Source: Desulfobacteraceae bacterium
GTDB lineage: Bacteria; Desulfobacterota; Desulfobacteria; Desulfobacterales; Desulfosalsimonadaceae
DNA: 12,953 bases
Assembly: GCA_024636355.1 (NCBI GenBank)
Contig: JAGXHH010000161.1
Location: 1-12,953, forward strand
Direction: 5' to 3'
The translations under genes and the position numbers were made by a program. Positions 1 through 6,511 of the stretch are shown here, piece after piece; the stretch's first letter is position 1, and each line of letters starts with the position of its first letter. A model generated the notes under the pieces. It was given only the letters and a program-made list of their open reading frames with translations. It made no database searches and was not told the DNA's origin.

Positions 1-193
1 GTCCAAGGGAACAGGGTTGGGCCTGTTTATCGCCCATCACATCATACGGCAGCATGGCGGGGAAATTACGGTTGCCTCGACGTATGGGAAAGGCACCACT
101 CTGACAATCCGTATCCCCCGGCATCGAGTGGTTCGTTCACGAATCGGAGACCCTCTCGTAAATAGAGATTCGGCGCTGTTTAATACCGGATGA
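1..193 (+). CDS. Sensor histidine kinase, C-terminal end only (partial)
   Basis: The window opens inside a gene. Translation from base 2 gives a GTGLGL motif followed by FIAHHIIRQHGGEITV, then TYGKGTTLTIRIP, and stops with TGA at 191-193. This is the G2 box and last strand of the HATPase_c domain that binds ATP in two-component sensor kinases. About 63 residues are visible, the last 20 or so forming a basic tail beyond the ATPase fold. The sensing part and the phosphorylated histidine lie upstream of the window, so the signal is unknown. The Rrf2 gene follows 59 bp downstream on the same strand and could be co-transcribed, but no terminator or clear promoter decides this. Confidence 0.88.
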   Translation, partial: SKGTGLGLFIAHHIIRQHGGEITVASTYGKGTTLTIRIPRHRVVRSRIGDPLVNRDSALFNTG

Positions 194-252
194 AAAACTT
201 TGCATTCGGATCAAAGTAATCTATGGTTCCGTTTTATTATCGGATTTACATT

Positions 253-723
253 ATGCGATTAACGACAAGAAGCCGATACGGGCTGCGGATGATTCTCGAT
301 CTGGCGCTCTATGCGGGAGATGGCCCCGTCCCCTTGAACGACATCGCCTGTCGGCAGAAGATCTCAATGAAATATCTGGAACAGCTTATCAGAAAGCTTC
401 GCGCCGGCGGACTGGTTCAGAGCCAGCGGGGGGCTTGCGGCGGCCATCAGCTGGCGCTTTCCCCGGAGAACATCACTGTGGCAGATGTTGTGCGATTACT
501 GGAAAATTGCAGTGCGATCACCAATTGCGCGGAGAATGAAGAAAAGATCTGCGGCGTGTGCAACCGGGCCGGCGACTGTTTGTCCCAGTGGGTATGGATC
601 GAGGCAAGCAGGGCGCTGTTTGAACGCCGTGATCAGATCACCATTTCCGAGTTGATGAAAAACCGCAGCCAGTTGATCAATGAAATCCGGACCTGTCAGC
701 ATGCGTCAAAGACGCCTTCCTGA
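253..723 (+). CDS. Rrf2-family transcriptional regulator, probable Fe-S or redox sensor
   Basis: The 156-residue protein begins MRLTTRSRYGLRMILDLALYA, the typical start of Rrf2 regulators (IscR, NsrR, CymR relatives). I therefore place the start at ATG 253 and not at the in-frame ATG 223, although neither has a clear Shine-Dalgarno sequence. The winged-helix DNA-binding part covers about residues 1-80, including ISMKYLEQLIRKL and the glycine-rich wing RGACGGHQL. A cysteine cluster follows: C86, C92, C100, C103 and C109, with extra cysteines at 33, 62 and 148. IscR and NsrR bind a [2Fe-2S] or [4Fe-4S] cluster through three cysteines in this region, so a cluster is likely here too. Five candidate ligands instead of three make the exact set uncertain. 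It ends 6 bp from the convergent App1-like gene. Targets are unknown; the HAO-like cytochrome nearby is one possibility. Confidence 0.92.
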   Translation: MRLTTRSRYGLRMILDLALYAGDGPVPLNDIACRQKISMKYLEQLIRKLRAGGLVQSQRGACGGHQLALSPENITVADVVRLLENCSAITNCAENEEKICGVCNRAGDCLSQWVWIEASRALFERRDQITISELMKNRSQLINEIRTCQHASKTPS

Positions 724-729
724 TTATTT

Positions 730-1884
730 CTAATTGCCTGCTCCCGGGCCGGGTACAATCTTGTCGTGTTTTGCCGCAGCTCGGATGTCTCCCAAGGAGG
801 CCGGTATTATCCAACCGTTTCGCTCCGCATGTCTGGCCGCCTGTTCCGTATCGGAATCGTGCAGGAGCGGCACCCCGTATTCATCCTGTAATTGTTTTGT
901 GATCTCACCGACGGCCGCCAGGCGGCCGGAAATGCCGATATCCCGGATGTAGACCGCCAGGATTCTTTCAGGAAAACGCCGGACGATTTCCTGGTAAGTT
1001 TCCGGGTCGCGCTGTCCGCTGTCACCGATGAGGATAAAGGGCAAATTCTCATACAGATTCAGCAGTCGCGTAATCTGCCCGACTTTGAATGCTCCGGGCC
1101 GGTACGCGACACCTTTGGCAAATTCAAGACTGTGGTCGCGCAACAGCATCGGACCTTCTGGAAGTTGCTGAATCTGGAGGAAATCTTCGATCAGGTCGTA
1201 GAGGTTCCAGGGGCTTCGCGATACATAGAAGATCGGATTTTCAACCTTCTGGTCCCGCCCGCGGGCCAGCGCCTGGTAAAAGGCGGCCACACCGGCAAAA
1301 GGCAGCCGTGTGCGGGCATTGCTCGTAAACATGAGCATCATCATCTTTATCAGGTTGGTTGCATGGGTTTTGATAATCGTGTCGTCGATATCGCTGACCA
1401 CCCCGAAACGGCAGCCGTCAGGTGGGATCAGCACTTTGCCTGCGCTTTGAACCGGCCCCTGATTTCTGATCACCTCATCGAGCAGTTCGAATGTAACCTC
1501 ATTCCATAATGAGGGAGACTTCCGCCGGGAATCTAAACGGAAATCCAGGTCAAAATACCCTTCATTGTTGGTCACCGCTATTTTTGAAATACCGTCCACA
1601 GATGCGCGCACCCTTACGCCGGGGATCTCGACATTGGAAAAGCGCTTGAAGGTCGCCTGCATGTTCGTCCGTATCGAATCCGTATCCGTGGCCTGGCTGA
1701 TTGCATTGCCTTCGAGGACCCGCCCCTTCAAAAAAAAACGGTTTTCGGTCCCGTGTCCGTTGTAGGCGAGGATCTGGAGCGGACCGAGTCGGCCCGTACG
1801 TTTCTTGAAACTCAATTTAAACCTGTCGACATGCTGCTCGATGTCATAGGATACCTGCCCGAGTATCCGTCTGAATTCCGCCAT
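730..1884 (-). CDS. App1-like phosphatidate phosphatase family protein (DUF2183, HAD fold)
   Basis: This 384-residue protein carries the signature of the App1/DUF2183 family, named after a yeast actin-patch phosphatidate phosphatase. The HAD nucleophile motif is SDIDDTI, with D165 and D167 as the expected nucleophile and acid/base residues. YVSRSPWNLYDLI (about 220-232) matches motif II, and LIGDSGQRDPE (about 285-295) carries the metal-binding aspartates. Residues 50-140 look like a beta-rich module, with NNEGYFDLDF resembling a carboxypeptidase-regulatory-like strand pair. No signal peptide or membrane segment is visible, so it is probably cytoplasmic. The likely chemistry is phosphate-ester hydrolysis, with phosphatidic acid a family-based guess that is untested for bacterial members. 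The ATG start has only a weak ribosome site. Its relation to the neighbouring redox genes is unclear. Confidence 0.85.
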   Translation of the reverse strand: MAEFRRILGQVSYDIEQHVDRFKLSFKKRTGRLGPLQILAYNGHGTENRFFLKGRVLEGNAISQATDTDSIRTNMQATFKRFSNVEIPGVRVRASVDGISKIAVTNNEGYFDLDFRLDSRRKSPSLWNEVTFELLDEVIRNQGPVQSAGKVLIPPDGCRFGVVSDIDDTIIKTHATNLIKMMMLMFTSNARTRLPFAGVAAFYQALARGRDQKVENPIFYVSRSPWNLYDLIEDFLQIQQLPEGPMLLRDHSLEFAKGVAYRPGAFKVGQITRLLNLYENLPFILIGDSGQRDPETYQEIVRRFPERILAVYIRDIGISGRLAAVGEITKQLQDEYGVPLLHDSDTEQAARHAERNGWIIPASLGDIRAAAKHDKIVPGPGAGN

Positions 1885-2062
1885 CAGCCCCGTTTTCCTC
1901 TCTTTACGTTTCTCTGATTTCCCGAAATCGCGGAAATTGTTTTTCCGATTATTAACCTAAAGAATATAATTAGCATGGATTGCATTTCGAACCAGCAAAA
2001 AGGCCGCGGTAATTGTTGTCACCGCGGCCTTTCAGGAGTGATTCGGGAAAAAAGTTGCGTCG
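1885..2062. other. Intergenic leader of the App1-like gene and 3' end region of the cytochrome gene
   Basis: This 178-bp stretch lies between two minus-strand genes. It holds the cytochrome terminator (see the separate entry) and an AT-rich part at about 1935-1980 that may carry the App1 promoter. A short dyad, CGGAAA/TTTCCG, sits near 1930-1948. I could not fix a convincing -35/-10 pair. Confidence 0.5.
1997..2032 (-). terminator. Intrinsic terminator of the octaheme cytochrome gene
   Basis: Perfect 12-bp arms AAAGGCCGCGGT (1999-2010) and ACCGCGGCCTTT (2021-2032) enclose a 10-nt loop. Read on the minus strand, the hairpin is followed by a short run of U (A run at 1997-2001 on the plus strand). 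It lies about 30 bp beyond the cytochrome stop codon. Confidence 0.85.
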
Positions 2063-3589
2063 TTATTTTTCGGCAGCGGCCTTAATTGCCATTTCGCGTT
2101 CGAGCAGTTCCAGCATTTCCCGGGCGTTTTTCGACATGTACCACCGGCCGTTGGCGAACACGCCGTAATCGGCACCCATCATTGCCGAAGCGAACCGGAT
2201 GGAGTTGGCGAAAAACAGCCACTGCTCCACCCACTTGCGTTCGAGGACTTCGTTAAAGGGGCTGTCACCGGATTCAAGGCCGGAAACAATCTTTTCATCC
2301 CATCCTTTCTGCAGGATCTGCGTGGCGATTCGCGTATCGGCATTGGTCGTGGCGATCGCCTTTTTAAATTTTTCGAAATGCCCGTCGGTCCAGCTGGTGC
2401 TGTGACACGACGTGCACACCTTTTTCATGGCGGCGGTGCGCTGGGCCATGGTCTCTTCATTTATGAGATAATCCTCGGCCGGTGTGCCGTCAAAAGCTGT
2501 GGGCAAAGGAAGTCCGTCTTTGTTTTTAATCAGGGTTGTATCCGGCGATTTCGGATGGGCATGGGCGTAGACCAGGCCGAAAATCCGCCAGGAAAGTCGG
2601 TCGTTCATCTGGTGGGTGCGTTCGGCCCGGATTTCTCCCGATGGGGATGCCAGCATGCTGACATGGCAGGCCGCGCAGGTGGGGGCGGAAAAATCTTCGC
2701 CCACCTTCCAGGGAACGGACGAAAAATCCCAGTCCGACGATGCATGGAGCGACCGGTAGATATTGCCGTGCTTGCTGACCTGGTACACTTTGTAGGCCGG
2801 AACATCGGGCCCTTTGTGGCATTGGGAGCAGGTATCGGGTTTCCGGGCCATTTCAATGGAAAACTGATGCCGGGTATGGCATGCGGCACAACTGCCCCGG
2901 GTATTGTCCGGATTGATCCGGCCCACCCCCTGGTTCGGCCACCCGCTGATCACCGGAAAGTCCATTTCCCCCATTACCGTGTCCCGGACGGCGGTTTTTT
3001 CAACCTGCAGCTTCGTGCCGTGACAGGAAAGGCAGGCGTCCGCATTGGTCTGGTCATCGGGGTGCGCATGCGCGACGAGGGTCATGTTGTCAAACGTCAT
3101 CGGCCCGTTGATATCGGTGATCAGGGTTTGATAGACGGCATTGTGCATCAGGTTGCCGTACGCCTGGGACATTTTATTTTTTTCAAACTGATGGTCTTCG
3201 ACCGGGTGGCAGACCGAACAGTCGCCCGGGGTGACCACCGTGTGCACCAAGTGGCCGTTGTGGTCGAATGTGTCCTTGTGGCGGTCGGAATTTAATGTGT
3301 GGCATTCGGCGCACCCGACCACGGTGTTTGAAAGTGAAGGTGGAAGGGTTTTAGCTGAAATCCGGCGCTGCTGCGCCGGCTGGCCCAAGGCCTGCCGTGA
3401 AATAACCCGGGACATGCGGCTTTTCGACCAATCTTCGACTATACCCGGGGTGATCTGCTCATGGCAGGCAAGGCATTCGCGGGTCTGATCGCTGACGCTG
3501 GGGGAATCCTGGCCGGATACGGGAACTGCAGCCGATACAATAATTATGGCTGCGAATACGATCCGGTGTACGGGATATTTTCTGGCCAC
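2063..3589 (-). CDS. Octaheme c-type cytochrome, hydroxylamine oxidoreductase (HAO) group
   Basis: The 508-residue product has eight CxxCH heme-binding motifs: CLACH, CAECH, CSVCH, CLSCH, CAACH, CSQCH, CAACH and CTSCH. Their cysteines start at about residues 39, 93, 124, 186, 234, 254, 305 and 392. Number, size and the long C-terminal helical tail fit the octaheme HAO/nitrite-reductase family. An N-terminal signal peptide (RKYPVHRIVFAAIIIVSAAVPVSG) indicates export, so it should act in the periplasm, where hemes are attached. The start is GTG 3589, because AAGGAG lies 6 nt upstream; an in-frame TTG at 3607 lies upstream of that site. In anaerobes such proteins reduce nitrite, NO or hydroxylamine more often than they oxidise hydroxylamine, but direction and substrate cannot be read here. 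No NapC/NrfH quinol partner is adjacent, so the electron donor is unknown. A monocistronic unit is likely, given its own terminator. Confidence 0.88.
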   Translation of the reverse strand: MARKYPVHRIVFAAIIIVSAAVPVSGQDSPSVSDQTRECLACHEQITPGIVEDWSKSRMSRVISRQALGQPAQQRRISAKTLPPSLSNTVVGCAECHTLNSDRHKDTFDHNGHLVHTVVTPGDCSVCHPVEDHQFEKNKMSQAYGNLMHNAVYQTLITDINGPMTFDNMTLVAHAHPDDQTNADACLSCHGTKLQVEKTAVRDTVMGEMDFPVISGWPNQGVGRINPDNTRGSCAACHTRHQFSIEMARKPDTCSQCHKGPDVPAYKVYQVSKHGNIYRSLHASSDWDFSSVPWKVGEDFSAPTCAACHVSMLASPSGEIRAERTHQMNDRLSWRIFGLVYAHAHPKSPDTTLIKNKDGLPLPTAFDGTPAEDYLINEETMAQRTAAMKKVCTSCHSTSWTDGHFEKFKKAIATTNADTRIATQILQKGWDEKIVSGLESGDSPFNEVLERKWVEQWLFFANSIRFASAMMGADYGVFANGRWYMSKNAREMLELLEREMAIKAAAEK

Positions 3590-3595
3590 GCAGGT

Positions 3596-3601
3596 CTCCT
3601 T
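3596..3601 (-). promoter_or_regulatory. Ribosome binding site that sets the GTG start of the cytochrome gene
   Basis: On the minus strand AAGGAG stands 6 nt before GTG 3589. A TTG codon at 3607 lies upstream of this site and would place the ribosome site inside the gene, so GTG is preferred. The protein then starts directly with the basic head of the signal peptide. Confidence 0.85.
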
Positions 3602-3645
3602 TTGCAACCGTTCTTGGTTTTAATCATTTAATTGGTGAGAAAACT

Positions 3646-3674
3646 CTTGTATTGCGCTGAGCGGTGTTTTTGAA
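3646..3674 (-). promoter_or_regulatory. Possible promoter of the octaheme cytochrome gene
   Basis: On the minus strand a TTCAAA box (3674-3669) and a TACAAG box (3651-3646) are 17 bp apart, about 57 bp before the GTG start. Both boxes match the sigma-70 consensus only partly, so this is tentative. Confidence 0.25.
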
Positions 3675-3697
3675 GAAAGGAAATTAAAAACAAATGC

Positions 3698-3723
3698 CGT
3701 GCACGTGCACGAGCACGTGCACG
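3698..3723. repeat. GTGCAC-periodic perfect hairpin in intergenic DNA
   Basis: Two 11-nt arms, CGTGCACGTGC (3698-3708) and GCACGTGCACG (3713-3723), are perfect inverted copies around the 4-nt loop ACGA. The whole block is also periodic in six bases (CGTGCA with one CGAGCA-type variant). It lies between the start of the cytochrome gene and the superoxide reductase terminator. It has no U run, so it is not a terminator. It resembles short dispersed intergenic repeats, but only one copy is in this window. Confidence 0.75.
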
Positions 3724-3864
3724 AAAACCAAATTCCGCTGAACGCATTATTCGTGCTCTGTTCGGTTTCCTGGTTTATACCAAGAGTTCACCTGATTTGT
3801 CAAAAAAGGGTTTAAGCGGGCAGCAATTCTCGGTGAAATGTGTCTGTGATTGACGGGTGACCAT

Positions 3865-3924
3865 GTAGGAGCGGGCCATGCCCGCGAAAATGCATCCACC
3901 ATCGCGGGCATGGCCCGCTCCTAC
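3865..3924. repeat. REP doublet (REPIN) with GTAG heads
   Basis: Two 23-nt arms (3865-3887 and 3902-3924) are perfect inverted copies separated by 14 nt. Each arm starts with the tetranucleotide GTAG, then GA, then an internal palindrome GCGGGC-CAT-GCCCGC, then GA. This is the structure of REP sequences mobilised by RAYT (TnpA-REP, Y1 HUH) transposases, and a facing pair of REPs is a REPIN. No transposase gene is in the window, so any mover would act in trans. Open frames across this element are artefacts of the palindrome. Confidence 0.88.
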
Positions 3925-3970
3925 GGAGCCTTTCGACGTTCACCGGGAATTGATTTTAAGCGGGGAACGG

Positions 3971-4013
3971 AAAAAAGCATGCCGTCAAACCGGTTCTCAC
4001 GATTTGACGGCAT
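3971..4013 (-). terminator. Intrinsic terminator of the superoxide reductase gene
   Basis: Perfect 11-bp arms ATGCCGTCAAA (3979-3989) and TTTGACGGCAT (4003-4013) enclose a 13-nt loop. On the minus strand they are followed by six U (A run at 3971-3976). The element begins 16 bp after the superoxide reductase stop codon. Confidence 0.9.
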
Positions 4014-4028
4014 GGCGGGGGAGGGGAT

Positions 4029-4424
4029 TTATGACGCTTGAATTTCGGTCGAATTTTCCCAGAGACCGTGAATGTTGCAGTAGGATGCCGCGTGCAGGAT
4101 GCCGGATTTTCTGGTTTTCATGGTTGCGGTCACCTTGTGATCCGTATAGACCGGCCCTTCATCCGGTCCTTCCACGTGTTCCCCATGGGCATTGAATTCA
4201 AAACAGCCCACGTCATAGCTGAACTTCTCGCCTTCAGGTTTAAAAAAAAGACGGATCCAGCGAATATGATGCTCGGTGGTGTTGGGATGGCTGATTTCTT
4301 CCCCGATCGCTACCTGCACATCGAATGGCTCATCCACCCGGACGCTGTTCGGACACTTGATAACCGGGACATGCTTTTCCGATTTCCAATCGGCTGTCTG
4401 GAAAAGCTCACCAATCTTGGCCAT
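4029..4424 (-). CDS. Superoxide reductase, one-iron type (neelaredoxin, class II)
   Basis: The 131-residue cytoplasmic enzyme reduces superoxide to hydrogen peroxide without making oxygen, a usual defence of anaerobes. All residues of the Fe(His)4Cys centre are visible: H18 in EKHVPVI, H46 in ISHPN, H52 in TEHHI, and C116 and H119 in CNIHGLW. The glutamate and lysine of the active-site loop are E16 and K17. The spacing of these ligands parallels Pyrococcus-type superoxide reductase. The extra N-terminal rubredoxin-like desulforedoxin domain of class I proteins is absent, so only one iron site is expected. The start ATG 4424 follows AAAGGAGG by 5 nt; the longer open frame running upstream to 4688 is rejected. 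The gene stands alone, with no rubredoxin or rubrerythrin beside it, so electrons must come from elsewhere. Confidence 0.95.
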   Translation of the reverse strand: MAKIGELFQTADWKSEKHVPVIKCPNSVRVDEPFDVQVAIGEEISHPNTTEHHIRWIRLFFKPEGEKFSYDVGCFEFNAHGEHVEGPDEGPVYTDHKVTATMKTRKSGILHAASYCNIHGLWENSTEIQAS

Positions 4425-5037
4425 GATTTCCTCCTTTTGTATTTTGTCTTGCATTAAAACGCTCACCGGAGAAAGCGTACCGTTTCCCTCATTTGTAAAA
4501 AATAAGGCGATTCGATCCGGCACGCTACATTGAAATTTACACTGATAATCATTTGGTTGGTCCTGACGAATGTAGTGTTGCTCTCGTAGATATAGTGTTC
4601 GTAAAAAAGCAAAATTATTCCGCCGATAGATTCTACATGTAGACCTCATATTATCCGGCAGGTGAATTGATTCCTGCCTGATAATCAACTAATTGATTTA
4701 TATTTATTAAATAACATTTTAGATGCGTAATCCTTGTAAAGGATAGTAGGGTAGAACCCGTATTTCCACCCGCATGAACCGTTCGATACTGTATGCTCGG
4801 ATGTACCTTTTTATGGCCCAAATCCTCGCGATGCCCTGCCGTCCGGCTGTCTTCGTTCAAATCGCCATACCTTTGAATGTATTTTAAAATACCAACTATC
4901 CCCTATATATCTCCTCCGCCGAATCATTTAAAAATGGTTACAACATCGGAAACACATGAGTTTATCCCCGTCGAATAAATTTGCTGAATCCAGATATTCG
5001 TCACTGATTCAATTTCAAAATCGCAAGGAGGAACACA
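4425..5037. other. Long divergent intergenic region with several dyads
   Basis: These 613 bp separate the divergent superoxide reductase and sigma factor genes and should hold both promoters. No convincing gene was found; a 69-codon minus-strand frame at 4860-4651 has no ribosome site or recognisable motif. Visible structures are a GGCAGG/CCTGCC dyad at 4657-4678, AATCAA-CTAA-TTGATT at 4683-4698, and a perfect 14-bp palindrome GTATTTTAAAATAC at 4879-4892. At about 4542 TGATAAT-C-ATT resembles the left half of a Fur/PerR box, but the right half does not match. I could not identify a known riboswitch. Confidence 0.6.
4879..4892. promoter_or_regulatory. Perfect 14-bp palindrome upstream of the sigma factor gene
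   Basis: GTATTTTAAAATAC is a perfect palindrome about 146 bp before the sigma factor start, just ahead of CCCCTATATAT (4900-4910), which loosely resembles a sigma-32 -10 element. It could be an operator. No regulator can be named. Confidence 0.35.
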
Positions 5038-6057
5038 ATGCTTAATGATCCGCTACATGTTTCAACAGAAGCGAAAGTAAAGGAAAAAGGGGAACCCGCA
5101 AATATCGCCATCATGGGTGAAACGCTTTCCAAAAAGGCCGCACTGGAAGCCAAAGCGAAGGCCAAAGCCGATGGCAAAAGAAAGAAGAAATTTGATCCGG
5201 TTCAGCAATACATGGCGGACATCCGGAATCATGGACTGATCACCCGCGAGGAGGAGAAGGAACTGGCCATCCGGGTTCAGCAATATGATGACAAGGAAGC
5301 GTTTAATAAAATGGTGGTATCCAACCTCCGGCTGGTTGTGAAGATTGCCTTGAAGTTCCAGAGATTCTGGAACAGGAATCTCCTCGATTTAATCCAGGAA
5401 GGAAATGTAGGGTTGATTCAGGCGGTCCGAAAATATGATCCGCACCGGAATGTGAAATTTTCCTATTATGCCTCGTTCTGGATCAAGGCCTACATCATGA
5501 AGTACATCCAGGACAACTGGCGGATGGTCAAGGTCGTGACCACGGAAGGGCAGCGGAAACTCTTTTACAAGCTGAAACAGGAAAGAAAAAAGCTTCGAAG
5601 CATGGGCATAGAACCGAATCCGCAAGTCCTTTCCGAAAAATGCGGCGTAAACGAATCGGAAATCGTCGAAATGGATCAACGGCTCCAGAACTGGGATATT
5701 TCATTGGATGCCCCGGTTAAGGAGGATTCGGACACGGACCGGATCGACCTGGTCAGAAACGAGGGCAAGTCCCTGGAGTCTCAGTTTTCCGATAAAGAAG
5801 CAGATGAACTGGTCAACAGCAAGGTCAGCGCGTTTCGCAAGACCATCTGCAAACGGGAACGCGAAATCCTGGACCTGCGGATCTTTTCAGACACGCCGAT
5901 GACACTCCAGGCGTTGGGCGACCGCCTTGGACTTTCCCGCGAGCGGGTCCGGCAGCTTGAAAAACACATCATCAGCGAATTGAAACAGTACTTGATCGAC
6001 AGCATTCATGATTTTGAGGCCCTGGCCGGGCTTGATCTGGCCAAGATGTCGGCATAG
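5038..6057 (+). CDS. rpoH: RNA polymerase sigma factor, sigma-32 (RpoH)-like
   Basis: The 339-residue protein is a group of sigma-70 type lacking region 1.1. Region 1.2 is DPVQQYMADIRNHGLIT (about 53-69). Region 2 runs about 85-165, with LLDLIQEGNVGLIQAVRKYDP and FSYYASFWIKAYIMKYIQ for core binding and -10 melting. TTEGQRKLFYKL (168-179) matches the RpoH box that marks heat-shock sigma factors. Region 4 covers about 262-325, with the -35 reading helix LGLSRERVRQLEKHI. It would direct polymerase to heat-shock or other stress promoters. The N-terminal 50 residues are longer than in E. coli RpoH and rich in lysine and alanine (31-51). AAGGAGG sits 6 nt before the ATG. Relatives such as Myxococcus SigB/SigC have developmental roles, so the stress it answers is not certain. 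It appears monocistronic. Confidence 0.88.
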   Translation: MLNDPLHVSTEAKVKEKGEPANIAIMGETLSKKAALEAKAKAKADGKRKKKFDPVQQYMADIRNHGLITREEEKELAIRVQQYDDKEAFNKMVVSNLRLVVKIALKFQRFWNRNLLDLIQEGNVGLIQAVRKYDPHRNVKFSYYASFWIKAYIMKYIQDNWRMVKVVTTEGQRKLFYKLKQERKKLRSMGIEPNPQVLSEKCGVNESEIVEMDQRLQNWDISLDAPVKEDSDTDRIDLVRNEGKSLESQFSDKEADELVNSKVSAFRKTICKREREILDLRIFSDTPMTLQALGDRLGLSRERVRQLEKHIISELKQYLIDSIHDFEALAGLDLAKMSA

Positions 6058-6073
6058 TTCCGTTCACCCCCAG

Positions 6074-6135
6074 CCTGCAGGCCGGCCATTTTTTTTCGGC
6101 CGGTCCTGCAGGGCGTTCGGTCTTTTTCTTTTCTC
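6074..6135 (+). terminator. Intrinsic terminator of the sigma factor gene
   Basis: Arms CCTGCAGGCCGGCC (6074-6087) and GGCCGGTCCTGCAGG (6098-6112) pair over 14 bp with one bulged T. A pyrimidine-rich, T-rich tail follows at about 6121-6135. The loop itself contains eight T. It lies 16 bp after the sigma factor stop. Confidence 0.8.
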
Positions 6136-6261
6136 GGATTTCCTCTTTTATCAAATATTATCCATTCATCCCCCCTGCCAATTTCTGAATATCACCGGAT
6201 GTTTCTGAGGTTTACATGTCGGTGATCATTTTTTTGACCTTTTCATAGCGGCACCCGGTTG

Positions 6262-6298
6262 TTGACATGATCAAAAACGAATCTATTTTTGATAGTCA
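6262..6298 (+). promoter_or_regulatory. Promoter with overlapping dyad (candidate operator)
   Basis: A perfect -35 box TTGACA (6262-6267) is followed after 16 bp by TATTTT (6284-6289). A perfect 8-bp inverted repeat ATCAAAAA (6270-6277) / TTTTTGAT (6286-6293) covers the spacer and -10, with outer TGAC/GTCA halves (6263-6266, 6295-6298). A protein bound there would block transcription. The next candidate gene is the small frame at 6338. Confidence 0.45.
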
Positions 6299-6337
6299 GA
6301 TGAACGTACTTTTCATTGCACGGCACATTAAAAAAAA

Positions 6338-6511
6338 ATGCATCCCTTAGCCGATTCACAAAAAGCATTCTGTATATGCAGTAGACCGGTACCGGAAAAC
6401 CGAACCGATCAGAAAACGGTGGATGCTTCTTCATGCGAGAAATGTGAGGAAACTCGTGAAGGGTTAACCAAACCAAGAAAACAAAGAGAGCGGAGAGGAA
6501 ATAATCGTTAA
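6338..6511 (+). CDS. Possible 57-residue cysteine (zinc-ribbon-like) protein, unrecognised
   Basis: A short frame from ATG 6338 to TAA 6511 encodes a polar protein with C12, C14, C33 and C36. FCICSRPVPENR lies in the first half and SSCEKCEE in the second, followed by a basic tail ending RKQRERRGNNR. The CxC...CxxC spacing could form a small zinc or metal knuckle. A promoter-like TTGACA/TATTTT pair lies about 50 bp upstream. Against it, there is no ribosome binding site (the ATG follows a run of A), the region is AT-rich, and I do not recognise a family. It may be chance. Confidence 0.3.
   Translation: MHPLADSQKAFCICSRPVPENRTDQKTVDASSCEKCEETREGLTKPRKQRERRGNNR

Noticed and set aside
892..1509. 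Plus-strand open frame of 205 codons
   Set aside because: It lies opposite the App1-like gene, which carries all HAD motifs; no independent support.
2378..3295. Plus-strand open frame of 305 codons
   Set aside because: It is the antisense shadow of the octaheme cytochrome gene; it has no ribosome site or domain, and the opposite strand has eight heme motifs.
3865..3924. CRISPR repeat or intrinsic terminator
   Set aside because: Only two inverted copies and no spacer array, and no U run; the GTAG-headed structure fits a REPIN.
3850..4195. Plus-strand open frames over the REPIN
   Set aside because: They translate through palindromic repeats and the superoxide reductase terminator and are not protein-like.
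4651..4860. Minus-strand 69-codon frame in the large gap
   Set aside because: No ribosome site, no motif, odd composition and AT-rich end; I considered a mobile-intron remnant but saw nothing to support it.
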